64,000 nucleotides of DNA, from positions 1 to 64,000 of the forward strand of contig JBJMIG010000042.1 of NCBI GenBank assembly GCA_045806965.1, written 5' to 3'. The notes under the pieces were generated by a model that searched no databases, was not told the origin of the DNA, and saw only the letters and a program-made list of their open reading frames with translations. This stretch comes from DASYTH01 sp045806965 (lineage in GTDB: Bacteria > Actinomycetota > Actinomycetes > Mycobacteriales > Pseudonocardiaceae). Of this stretch, positions 1 to 7,900 are shown piece by piece. A program made the position numbers and the translations under genes. Position 1 is the stretch's first letter. Each line of letters opens with the position of its first letter.

Positions 1-1
1 C

Positions 2-1621
2 GCGAAGGGCCTGAAGTTCGGGATCTACACCAGCGCCGGCACCAAGACCTGCAACACGGCCGGCTTCCCCGGCGGTTTGGGCCACGAGCAGCAGGACGCC
101 AACCTGTTCGCCTCGTTCGGGGTGGACTACCTCAAGTACGACAACTGCAACAACCAGGGCGTGGACGCCCAGCAGCGGTACACCGCCATGCGCGACGCGC
201 TGGCCGCGACCGGCCGGCCGATCACCTACTCGATCACCGAGTGGGGTCGCACCGGTCCGCCCAAGGTGTGGGAATGGGGCAAGGAGGTCGGCAACCTGTG
301 GCGTACCACGGGAGACATCAGCGACAACTGGGGCAGCATGATCGGCAAGGCCCAGTTCAACCGCACGCTGGCGCAGTGGGCCGGTCCCGGGCACTGGAAC
401 GACCCGGACATGCTCGAGGTCGGCAACGGCGGCATGACCTCGGCCGAGTACCGCACCCACTTCAGCCTGTGGGCGATGATGTCCGCGCCGCTGCTGATCG
501 GCAGTGACCTGCGCCGGGTCTCCGAGGACACCTTCGCCATCCTCAAGAACACCGATGTGATCGCGGTCGACCAGGATCCGCTCGGCCGGCAGGGCACGGT
601 GGTCAGCAGCGCCGACGGCCTCGTGGTCTACAGCAAGACGCTGGCCAACGGGGACCGGGCGGTGGCCCTGTCCAACGAGACCACCGCGACCGCGACGATC
701 GGCACCAGCGCCTCGGCCGTCGGGTTGGCCGGCTCCGCGTCCTACACGCTCAGGGACCTGTGGACCAAGGCGACCAGGACCAGCACCGGCGCGATCAGCG
801 CGTCCGTGCCCGGACACGCCACCGTGCTCTACCGGGTCGCCAGGGACGGCAGCGCCACCCGGTACGAGGCGGAGAACGGCACTTTCCAGGGCACCGTGGA
901 CAACAACTGGTCCGGCTACTCCGGCAGCGGTTTCGTCAACACGCCCAATGCGACCGGGGCGTTCGCCGAGTTCACGGTGACCGCGCCGCAGGCCGGTCCC
1001 GCCGTGCTGGCGTTCGACTACGCCAACGGAACCACCGCGAACCGGCCGATGGACGTTCTGGTCAACGGCACCGTCGCGGCCACGGCACTCGGCTTCCCGC
1101 CGACCGGCGCGTTCAGCCTGTGGGCCACCAGCAATGTCACCGTGAACCTGAGAGCGGGCGGCAACACGGTCCGGCTGGTCGCGACCACCGCGGGCGGTGC
1201 GCCCAACCTGGACTACCTCGACGTGATCACCGGGGTGGCGCCGCTCAACCAGTACGAGGCGGAGGGTGCGACGATCTCCCAGGGCGTGGTGGAGTCCAAC
1301 CACGGCGGCTTCACCGGCAGCGGTTTCGTCAACTACGACAACGTGGTCGGGTCCTTCGTGGAGTTCGCGGTGAACGTCGCCGCGGCCGGTCCGGCCACGC
1401 TGCGGCTGCGCTTCGCCAACGGCACCACCGTGAACCGGCCGATGGACCTCACCGTGAACGGCGTGCCGGCCGCCAACCTGGCCTTCGCCGGCACCGGCGA
1501 CTGGACCAACTGGGTCACGGCCACCACCACGGTCAACCTGGGCGCCGGCACCAACACCATCCGGGCCACCGCGACGACGGCCAACGGCGGCCCGAACCTC
1601 GACAACATCGCGGTCGGCTGA
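2..1621 (+). CDS. GH27 alpha-galactosidase with two C-terminal carbohydrate-binding domains (5' end outside window)
   Basis: This is the C-terminal 539 residues of a secreted glycoside hydrolase family 27 enzyme, which removes terminal alpha-galactosyl residues by a retaining mechanism. The window opens inside the catalytic barrel: the reading frame is open from base 2, so the start and signal peptide lie upstream. KYDNC near visible residue 47 carries the family nucleophile Asp, and WNDPDML near residues 132-138 lies in the acid/base segment. After the barrel and a beta-sandwich come two similar domains of about 120 residues. They begin YEAENGTF and YEAEGATI and share the phrase GTT(A/V)NRPMD, as in CBM35/CBM6-type modules. 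The downstream neighbour is convergent with a hairpin between. Its place near a chitinase and a mannosidase suggests polysaccharide scavenging. An alpha-N-acetylgalactosaminidase is the main alternative. Confidence 0.9.
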   Translation, partial: AKGLKFGIYTSAGTKTCNTAGFPGGLGHEQQDANLFASFGVDYLKYDNCNNQGVDAQQRYTAMRDALAATGRPITYSITEWGRTGPPKVWEWGKEVGNLWRTTGDISDNWGSMIGKAQFNRTLAQWAGPGHWNDPDMLEVGNGGMTSAEYRTHFSLWAMMSAPLLIGSDLRRVSEDTFAILKNTDVIAVDQDPLGRQGTVVSSADGLVVYSKTLANGDRAVALSNETTATATIGTSASAVGLAGSASYTLRDLWTKATRTSTGAISASVPGHATVLYRVARDGSATRYEAENGTFQGTVDNNWSGYSGSGFVNTPNATGAFAEFTVTAPQAGPAVLAFDYANGTTANRPMDVLVNGTVAATALGFPPTGAFSLWATSNVTVNLRAGGNTVRLVATTAGGAPNLDYLDVITGVAPLNQYEAEGATISQGVVESNHGGFTGSGFVNYDNVVGSFVEFAVNVAAAGPATLRLRFANGTTVNRPMDLTVNGVPAANLAFAGTGDWTNWVTATTTVNLGAGTNTIRATATTANGGPNLDNIAVG

Positions 1622-1661
1622 GCAATCGGTACCCCGGGGTCTCACCTGAGGCCCGGTGGTC

Positions 1662-1681
1662 CCACCCGGCCGGGCGGGTGG
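1662..1681. terminator. Hairpin between convergent genes
   Basis: CCACCCG (1662-1668) and CGGGTGG (1675-1681) form a 7-bp GC stem with a 6-nt loop between the alpha-galactosidase stop and the convergent AHSA1 gene. There is no T tract, so it is a likely but unproven bidirectional terminator. Confidence 0.4.
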
Positions 1682-1733
1682 CGCGGGTCGTCCGACTCCG
1701 CCGCCCCCGCCCGGCCGCCCCCTCGGCGGCCCG

Positions 1734-2246
1734 CTATCCGGCCAGCCCGGCGCCGGTCTCCAGCAGGGACTTGAGGTCGCTGAGCACCCAGGGCCAGCCG
1801 CCACCGGCGCCGGTGGCCTCCTGCTCGCCCGCGACCAGCAGGGCCAGGTTGGGCGCGCCCTCGAGGTCGTGGACCACGGTGAGCTTGGTGTAGCCCGCCT
1901 GGTTCGGGACCTCCTCGATCTCGTAGGTGAGCCGGGTGAAGCCCTCCGCGGCGATGCCGGCGTCCATCGCCATGCGCCAGGTGAGCACCAGCCGGTGTGG
2001 TGGGTCCATCGACACGACCTCGCCGTCGACCGCCACGTCCGGGACTTCGAAGCCCATTTCGGCCCCGGCCTTCCGCATGTCGTCGGTGGTGAGCATCCGG
2101 TACGGCTGGCCGGGCCGAGGGGCGGTCTCGAAACCGGTGCCGTAGCCGTACTTCTGCGTCCACTCCGGGTCGGTGATGGCCTCCCAGACCGCTTGCGGCT
2201 TGGCCTTGATGTAGACCCGGTGGACCTGAACCGTCGTGCTGGTCAT
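1734..2246 (-). CDS. AHSA1/SRPBCC-fold protein
   Basis: This 170-residue protein has the START-like SRPBCC fold of the AHSA1 family. The N-terminal strand (VHRVYIKAKPQAVWEAIT) and the DPPHRLVLTWRM strand are typical. Members bind small hydrophobic ligands or act as Hsp90-ATPase-activator-like proteins, and the ligand here is unknown. The ATG overlaps the stop of the upstream ArsR gene by four bases (ATGA, 2243-2246), so the two are translationally coupled. ArsR-AHSA1 pairs are common in actinomycetes, where the regulator is thought to control its partner. The protein is predicted cytoplasmic, with no signal peptide or membrane segment. The C-terminal SLLETGAGLAG end looks complete. Confidence 0.85.
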   Translation of the reverse strand: MTSTTVQVHRVYIKAKPQAVWEAITDPEWTQKYGYGTGFETAPRPGQPYRMLTTDDMRKAGAEMGFEVPDVAVDGEVVSMDPPHRLVLTWRMAMDAGIAAEGFTRLTYEIEEVPNQAGYTKLTVVHDLEGAPNLALLVAGEQEATGAGGGWPWVLSDLKSLLETGAGLAG

Positions 2247-2563
2247 GACTGCTCCTCCAAGCTGTTCTTGAGATCAACGAGCGCCGATACCTGGCGCTCG
2301 GTGTACTTGTCGATCCACCGGTCGTGGATCTGCCGGATCGGCACGGGGTTCAGGAAGTGCAGCTTCTCCCGGCCTGACCTGCGGGTGACCACGAGGTCCG
2401 CTTCCTCGAGCACCTTGAGGTGCTTCATCACGCCGAAGCGGGTCATCTCCAACTCGGACTCGAGCTCCGTCAGGGTACGGCCGTCCCGGACGAAGAGCAG
2501 GTCGAGCAGGAAGCGCCGAGTCGGGTCCGCGAGAGCCTTGAACACGCGGTCGGCGTCGGTCAC
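2243..2563 (-). CDS. ArsR-family winged-helix regulator
   Basis: This is a short winged-helix repressor. FKALADPTRRFLLDLL is the canonical ArsR N-terminal helix, and LTELESELEMTRFGVMKHLKVLEEADLV is the recognition region. No metal-binding Cys pair of the ELCVC kind is present, so this is the non-metal subclass usually paired with AHSA1 proteins. I chose the GTG at 2563 (VTDADRVFKALADPT) because the family normally starts just before this helix. A TTG at 2599 is in frame but has no ribosome site and would run through the palindrome at 2576-2593. The gene overlaps the AHSA1 gene by four bases. It is probably autoregulated through that palindrome. Confidence 0.85.
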   Translation of the reverse strand: MTDADRVFKALADPTRRFLLDLLFVRDGRTLTELESELEMTRFGVMKHLKVLEEADLVVTRRSGREKLHFLNPVPIRQIHDRWIDKYTERQVSALVDLKNSLEEQS

Positions 2564-2575
2564 GTAGGGAAAATA

Positions 2576-2593
2576 TGTGACCAATGGGTCACA
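2576..2593. promoter_or_regulatory. Putative ArsR operator palindrome
   Basis: TGTGACCAATGGGTCACA is a perfect inverted repeat with 7-bp arms and a 4-nt centre. It lies 13 bp upstream of the chosen ArsR start. Its position and symmetry fit an autoregulatory site for a dimeric winged-helix repressor. Binding is inferred. Confidence 0.55.
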
Positions 2594-2631
2594 TGTCAAC
2601 CGGATGGAGTAGGTCCGTTCGGACGTAGCAA

Positions 2632-2643
2632 TGGTCTAGACCT
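2632..2643. promoter_or_regulatory. DasR-type operator (dre), distal copy
   Basis: TGGTCTAGACCT matches the repeat of actinomycete chitinase promoters, recognised by the GntR-family repressor DasR (released by glucosamine-6-phosphate). It lies 51 bp upstream of the chitinase start. Confidence 0.75.
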
Positions 2644-2652
2644 CAGGCCTAA

Positions 2653-2668
2653 AGTGGCCTGGACCACT
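2653..2668. promoter_or_regulatory. DasR-type operator (dre), proximal copy
   Basis: AGTGGCCTGGACCACT is a near-perfect 16-bp palindrome of the dre type, centred 23 bp from the distal copy. A pair of such sites near the promoter is the known arrangement in Streptomyces chitinase genes. Confidence 0.75.
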
Positions 2669-2694
2669 ACCGCCGTCCCACATCGAGGTGAGCC

Positions 2695-3993
2695 ATGTCG
2701 ATCCGGCGCTTGGGAACGGCCCTGCTGGTCGGCGCCCTGACCCTCTCGCTGGCCGCCGCGCTGCCCTCGGCGCAGGCGGATGTCGAGCACGCCGACGCCG
2801 GCAAGGCCCGCACCGTCGGCTACTACATCCAGTGGGGTATCTACGCCCGCAACTTCGTGGCCCGCGACCTGATCGGCAACGGCACCGCGGCCAAGCTCAC
2901 GCACCTCAACTACGCCTTCGGATTCCTCGACGCACAGGGCAAGTGCGTCAGCGCCGACCCATGGGCCGACTACCAGCGGCCGTTCCCGGCCGAGCAGGCG
3001 GTCAACGGCCACGCCGACGAGGCCGGCCAGGCGCTCGCCGGCAACCTCAATCAACTCCGGCAGCTCAAGGCGCAGTTCCCGAACCTCAGGGTGAACATCT
3101 CGCTCGGCGGCTGGACCGGGTCGAAGTTCTTCTCCGACGCGGCGCTCACCCCACAGTCCCGCGCGGCCACCGTGCGCTCGTGCATCGACATGTGGCTGGG
3201 CGGCAACCTCCCGGACGCCGCTCCCGGTGCCGCGGCCGGCATCTTCGACGGCTTCGACCTTGACTGGGAGTGGCCGGCGAGCGAAGGCAACCCCGGCAAC
3301 GTGATCCGCCAGGCCGACAAGCAGAACTACACCCTGCTGCTGCGCGAGTTCCGCAACCAGCTGGACAAGCTGGGCCGCACCACGGACCGCAAGTACGACC
3401 TGACCGCGTTCCTCCCCGCCGACCCGGCGAAGATCGCTCGCGGTTTCGAGGTGGACCAGATCTTCCGCTATCTGACCTTCGCCACCACTCAGGGCTACGA
3501 CTACCACGGGGCTTGGGAAGCGACGACCAACCAGCAGTCCTCGCTGCGCACCCCGGCCGCCGACCCGACCGCGCCGAAGTTCAGCTCCCAGGTGGCCATC
3601 GACGCACTGCTCGTCCGCGGCGCGCCGCGCAACCGGCTGGTCATGGGCGTGCCGTTCTTCAGCCACGGCTGGACCGGCGTCAACCCGGCGAACTTCGGGT
3701 TGTTCCAACCGTCCGCCGGGCCCGCGCCGGCCACCTTCGAGGCCGGCACCGAGGACTACAAGGTGCTCAAGGCGCAGCTCTCGCGCTACACGGTGTACCG
3801 GGACAACGCCGCCGGGTTCGCCTGGCTCTTCGACGGCACCACGTTCTGGACCTGGGACGACCCGGTCGAGATGGCCCGCAAGGCGCGTTTCGTCAATGAC
3901 CGCAAGCTCGGCGGCGTGATGATCTGGTCGCTGGACGGGGACACCACCAGCGGCGAGCTGATCTCCGCGCTGCACGGCGGACTGTCTCGATAG
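2695..3993 (+). CDS. Secreted GH18 chitinase
   Basis: This endo-acting glycoside hydrolase family 18 enzyme cleaves beta-1,4-N-acetylglucosamine chains outside the cell. Residues 1-29 form a Sec signal peptide (MSIRRLGTALLVGALTLSLA, Ala-rich cleavage region before DVEHAD). The mature protein starts the barrel with RTVGYYIQWGIYARNF. LRVNISLGGWTGS is the SxGG strand, and DGFDLDWEWP at residues 185-194 carries the DxxDxDxE catalytic signature with Glu192 as proton donor. MIWSLDGD marks the last barrel strand. There is no binding domain, so all 432 residues are signal plus catalytic core. GAGGTG at 2685-2690 is the ribosome site. Two DasR operators upstream imply induction when chitin or GlcNAc is available. 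Confidence 0.95.
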   Translation: MSIRRLGTALLVGALTLSLAAALPSAQADVEHADAGKARTVGYYIQWGIYARNFVARDLIGNGTAAKLTHLNYAFGFLDAQGKCVSADPWADYQRPFPAEQAVNGHADEAGQALAGNLNQLRQLKAQFPNLRVNISLGGWTGSKFFSDAALTPQSRAATVRSCIDMWLGGNLPDAAPGAAAGIFDGFDLDWEWPASEGNPGNVIRQADKQNYTLLLREFRNQLDKLGRTTDRKYDLTAFLPADPAKIARGFEVDQIFRYLTFATTQGYDYHGAWEATTNQQSSLRTPAADPTAPKFSSQVAIDALLVRGAPRNRLVMGVPFFSHGWTGVNPANFGLFQPSAGPAPATFEAGTEDYKVLKAQLSRYTVYRDNAAGFAWLFDGTTFWTWDDPVEMARKARFVNDRKLGGVMIWSLDGDTTSGELISALHGGLSR

Positions 3994-4009
3994 GACCGAC
4001 GTCGGCCCC

Positions 4010-4043
4010 GGTGGCCACCGGCGCCGGGTGCGCGGTGGCCACC
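4010..4043. terminator. Bidirectional terminator hairpin
   Basis: Two copies of GGTGGCCACC (4010-4019 and 4034-4043), each self-complementary, can pair as a 10-bp stem around a 14-nt loop. They lie between the chitinase stop and the stop of the convergent trans-sulfuration gene. Confidence 0.5.
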
Positions 4044-4053
4044 TTCCGGCGAC

Positions 4054-5211
4054 TCACACCTTCTGCAGCGCCTGTTCGAAGTCCTCAACCAGATCGGCGG
4101 TGTCCTCGATACCGACGCTGATCCGGATCAGGTCGTCGGTGATGCCGGCGCTGGCCCGCTCCTCGGCGGTCATCCCGGCGTGCGAGGTGGCCGCCGGGCG
4201 GGTGACCAGTGTCTCGACTCCGCCGAGACTCGGTGCCACATATGGGATGCGCAGTGCGTCGAGGAGGGCTTCCGCGGCGTCGAGCCCGCCGGCCAACCGA
4301 ATGCTGAGCATCCCGCCGAAGCCGGAGAGCAGTGCCGTGGCGTGCTCGTGGTCGGGGTGGCTGACCAGCCCGGCGTAGTTGACCTTGGCGACCTTGGGGT
4401 GCTCGGCGAGTCGGCCGGCCAGGGTGAGCGCGTTGTGGTTCTGCGCCCGTACCCGCACGGCGAGCGTTTTGAGGCCCCTGGCGAGTAGGAAGCCGGCGTG
4501 CGGGTCAAGGCTGCCGCCGTAGAGGTTGACCGTGCGGCGTACCCGGTCGACCTGTTCGGCACTCCCGACGACCGCGCCGGCCACCAGGTCGGAATGCCCG
4601 TTGAGATATTTCGTGGCGCTGTGGAACGCCAGGTCGAAGCCGACCGACAGCGGCCGGAAGTTCACCGGGCTGGCGAACGTGTTGTCGATCACGGAGATCA
4701 GCTGGTGCTCGCGGGCGAACGCCACCACGTCACGCAACCGGCCCACCCGCATCAACGGGTTGGTGATCGTCTCCACCAGGAACAGCCGGGTGCGTGGGTT
4801 CGCGGTCCAGGTCTCCGGACGCTGCGGGTCGACGAACGAGTAGGTCCAGCCGAGGTTCTCGGCGTGCTGGGTGATGAAGTCGTAGCTGCCGCCGTAGAGG
4901 CAGTCGCTGGCCAGCAGGTGATCGCCCGGCCGGAGCACGGTGTGCAACACCGAGGTCAGCGCCGCCATGCCGGACGCGGTGGCGAGCCCCGCCTCGGCGC
5001 CCTCCAGCGCGGCCAGCTTGTCGTGCAGATACTTCTGAGACAGAGTCGAGTTCAGCCGGATGTATTGCATGTCGTGGTAACCGGTGCCCGGCTCCACGCT
5101 GTAAACGGTGCCCTGGTAGATCGGGAACACCACGGAGCCCTCCGGGCCGGGGCGCCGCTCGCCGCCGTGCACGGACACAGTGTCGATTCGCGGTTCGTCA
5201 GTCGAGTCCAT
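4054..5211 (-). CDS. Cystathionine gamma-synthase/lyase-type PLP enzyme
   Basis: This is a trans-sulfuration enzyme of the Cys/Met metabolism PLP family, 385 residues, the usual length. SHSATKYLNGHSDL-type sequence (seen as AFHSATKYLNGHSDLVAG) holds the Schiff-base Lys. SGMAALTSVLHTVLRPGDHLL is the cofactor phosphate region, and SLGGVETLVTRPAATSHAGM is the conserved C-terminal substrate loop. It should act on O-acyl-homoserine, cystathionine or a related gamma-substituted amino acid; sequence alone does not separate gamma-synthase from gamma-lyase. I chose the ATG at 5211 (MDSTDEPRIDTVSVHGGE), since this family starts a few residues before the TxxVHxG phrase. The frame stays open 69 codons further upstream without homology. 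It is divergent from the DUF885 gene by 61 bp. Confidence 0.9.
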   Translation of the reverse strand: MDSTDEPRIDTVSVHGGERRPGPEGSVVFPIYQGTVYSVEPGTGYHDMQYIRLNSTLSQKYLHDKLAALEGAEAGLATASGMAALTSVLHTVLRPGDHLLASDCLYGGSYDFITQHAENLGWTYSFVDPQRPETWTANPRTRLFLVETITNPLMRVGRLRDVVAFAREHQLISVIDNTFASPVNFRPLSVGFDLAFHSATKYLNGHSDLVAGAVVGSAEQVDRVRRTVNLYGGSLDPHAGFLLARGLKTLAVRVRAQNHNALTLAGRLAEHPKVAKVNYAGLVSHPDHEHATALLSGFGGMLSIRLAGGLDAAEALLDALRIPYVAPSLGGVETLVTRPAATSHAGMTAEERASAGITDDLIRISVGIEDTADLVEDFEQALQKV

Positions 5212-5272
5212 ACGCCCACGTTGCCCCACTTCAGGCGGCGGGTAAAGGCGGCCGGACCGTAGGGTGCCTCTC

Positions 5273-6901
5273 ATGCCCCTTGTGCAACTGGCCGACGAGT
5301 TCTGGGCGTGGCGGACGGTGACCGCACCGGACACCCACGACGATCTGCCACGAATCGAGCGGCCGCCGGGGTGGCTGGCCGACTGGTCCTCGGACGCGAT
5401 CGCGGCGCGCCGGGCCACGCTCGCCGCGCTGACCGGCCGGCACCGCGCGCTCGACCTCGCCGGCGAGTCGGTCGCGGCCCAAGTGGACGGCCGGCTGCTC
5501 GGCTCGGCGCTGGCCAGAGTGCACTGGGAGCTGGAACTTGTCCGCGGCTGGCAGCGCGATCCGGGCTTCTATATCGACCAGAGCCTTGGCCCGATCTACC
5601 TACTGCTGCTCGCCCCGCCGCCGTTTCGTGAGCGGCGCGGTGAGGAGCTCCTGGCGCGGCTGCGGCACGTCCCGACGATCCTGGGACAGGCCCGGGAGAA
5701 CCTCGGGGAGACCGCGGCGGCACCGTTCGCCCGGTACACCGCGCGGCTGCTGTCCAGCGTGGACGGTTGCGTAGCGAAGGCGATGGCCGCGTTGCGCCCA
5801 CATCTCCCGGAGCCGTTGGCGGTCGAGCTGCCGGCCGCGGCCGGCGCGGCACAAGCCGCGGTCGACGCCTACCGGGACTGGCTCACCGACCGCCTGCCCT
5901 CCTGGGGCGAGGTCGAGCCGGTCGGGCCGGATGCGCTGGCCTACTTCCTGCACCGGGTGGCGCTGCTGCCGTACACCGCAGGCGAGCTGGCGGCGATGGG
6001 ACGGCAGGAGTGGGACCGGGCGGTGACCACCGAGACGATCCTGCGCACCCGCTACCGCGACGAGCATCCGCCGAAGCTGCCGGCGGACACCGCCGAGCAG
6101 GTCGCCCGCCAGTGCGCGGACGAGTACCGGGTCCGCGGCTTCGCGGTGTACCGGGGTCTGCTCAGCCAGCCGGACACGTTGCGGCACTACCGGTTCGCGC
6201 CGGAGCCGGACTATCTCGCGCCGCTCACCTGGCTCGGCGTCAGCGACGACCTGACCGGGCCGTCGCGCGCCGGACAGGACGCGTTGCGGTACGTGCCCCA
6301 GCCCGGGCCGGATCTGCCGTACTTCGCCGCGGCCGCCGCGCTGGATCCGCGCACCGCGATCGTGCACGAGGGTGTGCACGCGCAGCAGCTCGCACTGTCC
6401 TGGCGGCACGACAACCCGGCGCGGCGGCACTTCTACGACTCGGTGCCGAACGAGGGCATCGCGTTCTACCACGAGGAGCTGATGCTGCTCGCCGGCTTGT
6501 TCGACGACGCGCCGGCGAGTGCGGTGTTCGTGGCCAACGCGATGCGGCTGCGGGCCCTGCGGGTGGAGGTGGACCTCGCCCTCGCGCTCGGTGACCTCAC
6601 TATCGACGCGGCGGCCGGTGAACTGGCCGCCGCGGTGCCGATGGATCGGACCACGGCCTGGGAGGAGGCGGTGTTCTTCGCCGGTAACCCCGGCCAGGGA
6701 ATGAGCTACACGGTCGGCAAGCGGCAGATCACGGACCTGTTGGCCGCCGCGAGCCGGCGGCTCGGCGCCGGCTTCGATCTTCGTGAGTTCCACGACCGCC
6801 TGTGGCGCGAGGGCAACGTCCCGATCGCCCTGCAGCGCTGGGAGCTACTCGGCCTGCGCGACCAGTTGGACACCGCCGACCGCCTGGCTCAGACCCAGTA
6901 G
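5273..6901 (+). CDS. DUF885-family putative metallopeptidase
   Basis: This 542-residue protein belongs to DUF885, a family with a zincin-like fold. The key segment is IVHEGVHAQQLALSW about two thirds along, followed by VPNEGIAFYHEELML. These are positioned like a metal-binding HExxxH-type helix and its downstream Glu. Peptidase activity has been assumed for relatives, but substrates are mostly unknown. No signal peptide is present, so it is probably cytoplasmic. The ATG at 5273 is preferred because AGGGTG lies six bases upstream; a GTG nine bases earlier overlaps that ribosome site. The 3' end overlaps the convergent cupin gene by 13 bp. Confidence 0.8.
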   Translation: MPLVQLADEFWAWRTVTAPDTHDDLPRIERPPGWLADWSSDAIAARRATLAALTGRHRALDLAGESVAAQVDGRLLGSALARVHWELELVRGWQRDPGFYIDQSLGPIYLLLLAPPPFRERRGEELLARLRHVPTILGQARENLGETAAAPFARYTARLLSSVDGCVAKAMAALRPHLPEPLAVELPAAAGAAQAAVDAYRDWLTDRLPSWGEVEPVGPDALAYFLHRVALLPYTAGELAAMGRQEWDRAVTTETILRTRYRDEHPPKLPADTAEQVARQCADEYRVRGFAVYRGLLSQPDTLRHYRFAPEPDYLAPLTWLGVSDDLTGPSRAGQDALRYVPQPGPDLPYFAAAAALDPRTAIVHEGVHAQQLALSWRHDNPARRHFYDSVPNEGIAFYHEELMLLAGLFDDAPASAVFVANAMRLRALRVEVDLALALGDLTIDAAAGELAAAVPMDRTTAWEEAVFFAGNPGQGMSYTVGKRQITDLLAAASRRLGAGFDLREFHDRLWREGNVPIALQRWELLGLRDQLDTADRLAQTQ

Positions 6902-7371
6902 TTGTCGTGCCTGAGGTAGAACTCGGCGCGCTCCTCCTCGGTCAGGTCGGCGATGCCGGCGGCCAGGCCCTCGAAGTAGCCCTCCCGCGGAGCGCCCGGC
7001 GTGAACATCAGCAGCATCGAGGCGGGCTCGCCGGCCACGTTGCGGAAGCCGTGGATGCCGCCGGGGGGCACGTAGAGGAAGTCGCCGGCGGTGGCGGTGC
7101 GCCAGTCCTGTCCGTTGTAGAGCCGCACCTTGCCGGTCAGGATGAAGAACGACTCGGAGATCGTTCGGTGAAAATGCGCGCCTGGCCCGGACTCGTTCGG
7201 CCCGAAGTTCCAGCGGTAGAGCCCGAAGTCGCCCCCGGTCGCGGCGCTGGTGGCCAGGTAGTCGACGGTGCCGCCGGAGTTGTAGGTCAGGTCCGGCGGT
7301 GCGTCATCGCGCCTGAAGACGCAGTCGACCTCGCCGGTCTCCCCGAAGTAGCGGGGGTCTGGATAGGACAT
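6889..7371 (-). CDS. Cupin-domain protein
   Basis: This 160-residue single-domain cupin has GPGAHFHRTISESFFILTGKV as the first cupin motif (two His and a Glu as metal ligands) and GDFLYVPPGGIHGFRNV as the second with its His. It is a beta-barrel metal-site protein. Such stand-alone cupins include small-molecule dioxygenases, isomerases and ligand sensors, and the function here cannot be told. AGGAGG immediately upstream fixes the ATG at 7371, although the frame is open for another 126 codons. It is divergent from the HEAT-like gene, with starts 52 bp apart. Confidence 0.85.
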   Translation of the reverse strand: MSYPDPRYFGETGEVDCVFRRDDAPPDLTYNSGGTVDYLATSAATGGDFGLYRWNFGPNESGPGAHFHRTISESFFILTGKVRLYNGQDWRTATAGDFLYVPPGGIHGFRNVAGEPASMLLMFTPGAPREGYFEGLAAGIADLTEEERAEFYLRHDNYWV

Positions 7372-7422
7372 GTCACGTCCTCCTGTCGGTCGTGTGTCGG
7401 TCCTCGCGGGCACAATCCGACC

Positions 7423-7860
7423 ATGTCCGGCACGCCGTCCGCCCGCACCCCTCGCCAGCGGATCGAGGCGGAATGCCGCCGCCGCGGCCGGCCCGCTCTG
7501 GTCGCCGGGTGCGTGCGGCTGATCCGGGGTGACGAATCCGACATCGGTCTGATCGCGGTGCTCGGCGGGGACACCGCGAACTGGTATCTCGGTGGCGGGC
7601 ACCCGGACCAGCGCTACTGGTCGCGGGTGTGGGCCGCCCGCGGTCTGCTCTGGGTCTGGGACACCGCCGGGCTCGACGCATTGCTGTTGGCGCTGCGCGA
7701 CCCGGCCTGGCGGGTGCGGGAGATGGCCGCCAAGGTCGTGGCGAGGCACCTGGTCGGCGACGCGCTGCCGATGGTCGCCGCGTTACGCGAGGATCCGGTG
7801 CCCCGGGTGCGTGCGGCCGCGGTCCGCGCGGTGGCCCGGCTGACCGAGGCCGGTGCCTGA
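7423..7860 (+). CDS. Small HEAT-repeat-like protein
   Basis: This 145-residue protein has a C-terminal half that reads as two alpha-helical HEAT-type repeats (LDALLLALRDPAWRVREMAAKVVARHL and MVAALREDPVPRVRAAAVRAVARL). The D-P-xx-RVR pattern is characteristic of PBS-lyase/HEAT units. The N-terminal half (RIEAECRRRGRPALVAGCVRLIRGD) is also mostly helical. Such proteins are usually protein-protein interaction scaffolds. No enzymatic residues are visible. I chose the ATG at 7423; the frame is open upstream but crosses the convergent pair. It ends 40 bp before the convergent ROK kinase. Confidence 0.7.
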   Translation: MSGTPSARTPRQRIEAECRRRGRPALVAGCVRLIRGDESDIGLIAVLGGDTANWYLGGGHPDQRYWSRVWAARGLLWVWDTAGLDALLLALRDPAWRVREMAAKVVARHLVGDALPMVAALREDPVPRVRAAAVRAVARLTEAGA

Positions 7861-7900
7861 GCCCAGCGGGCCACCCCGACAGGTCGCGCCGGACACGGGG

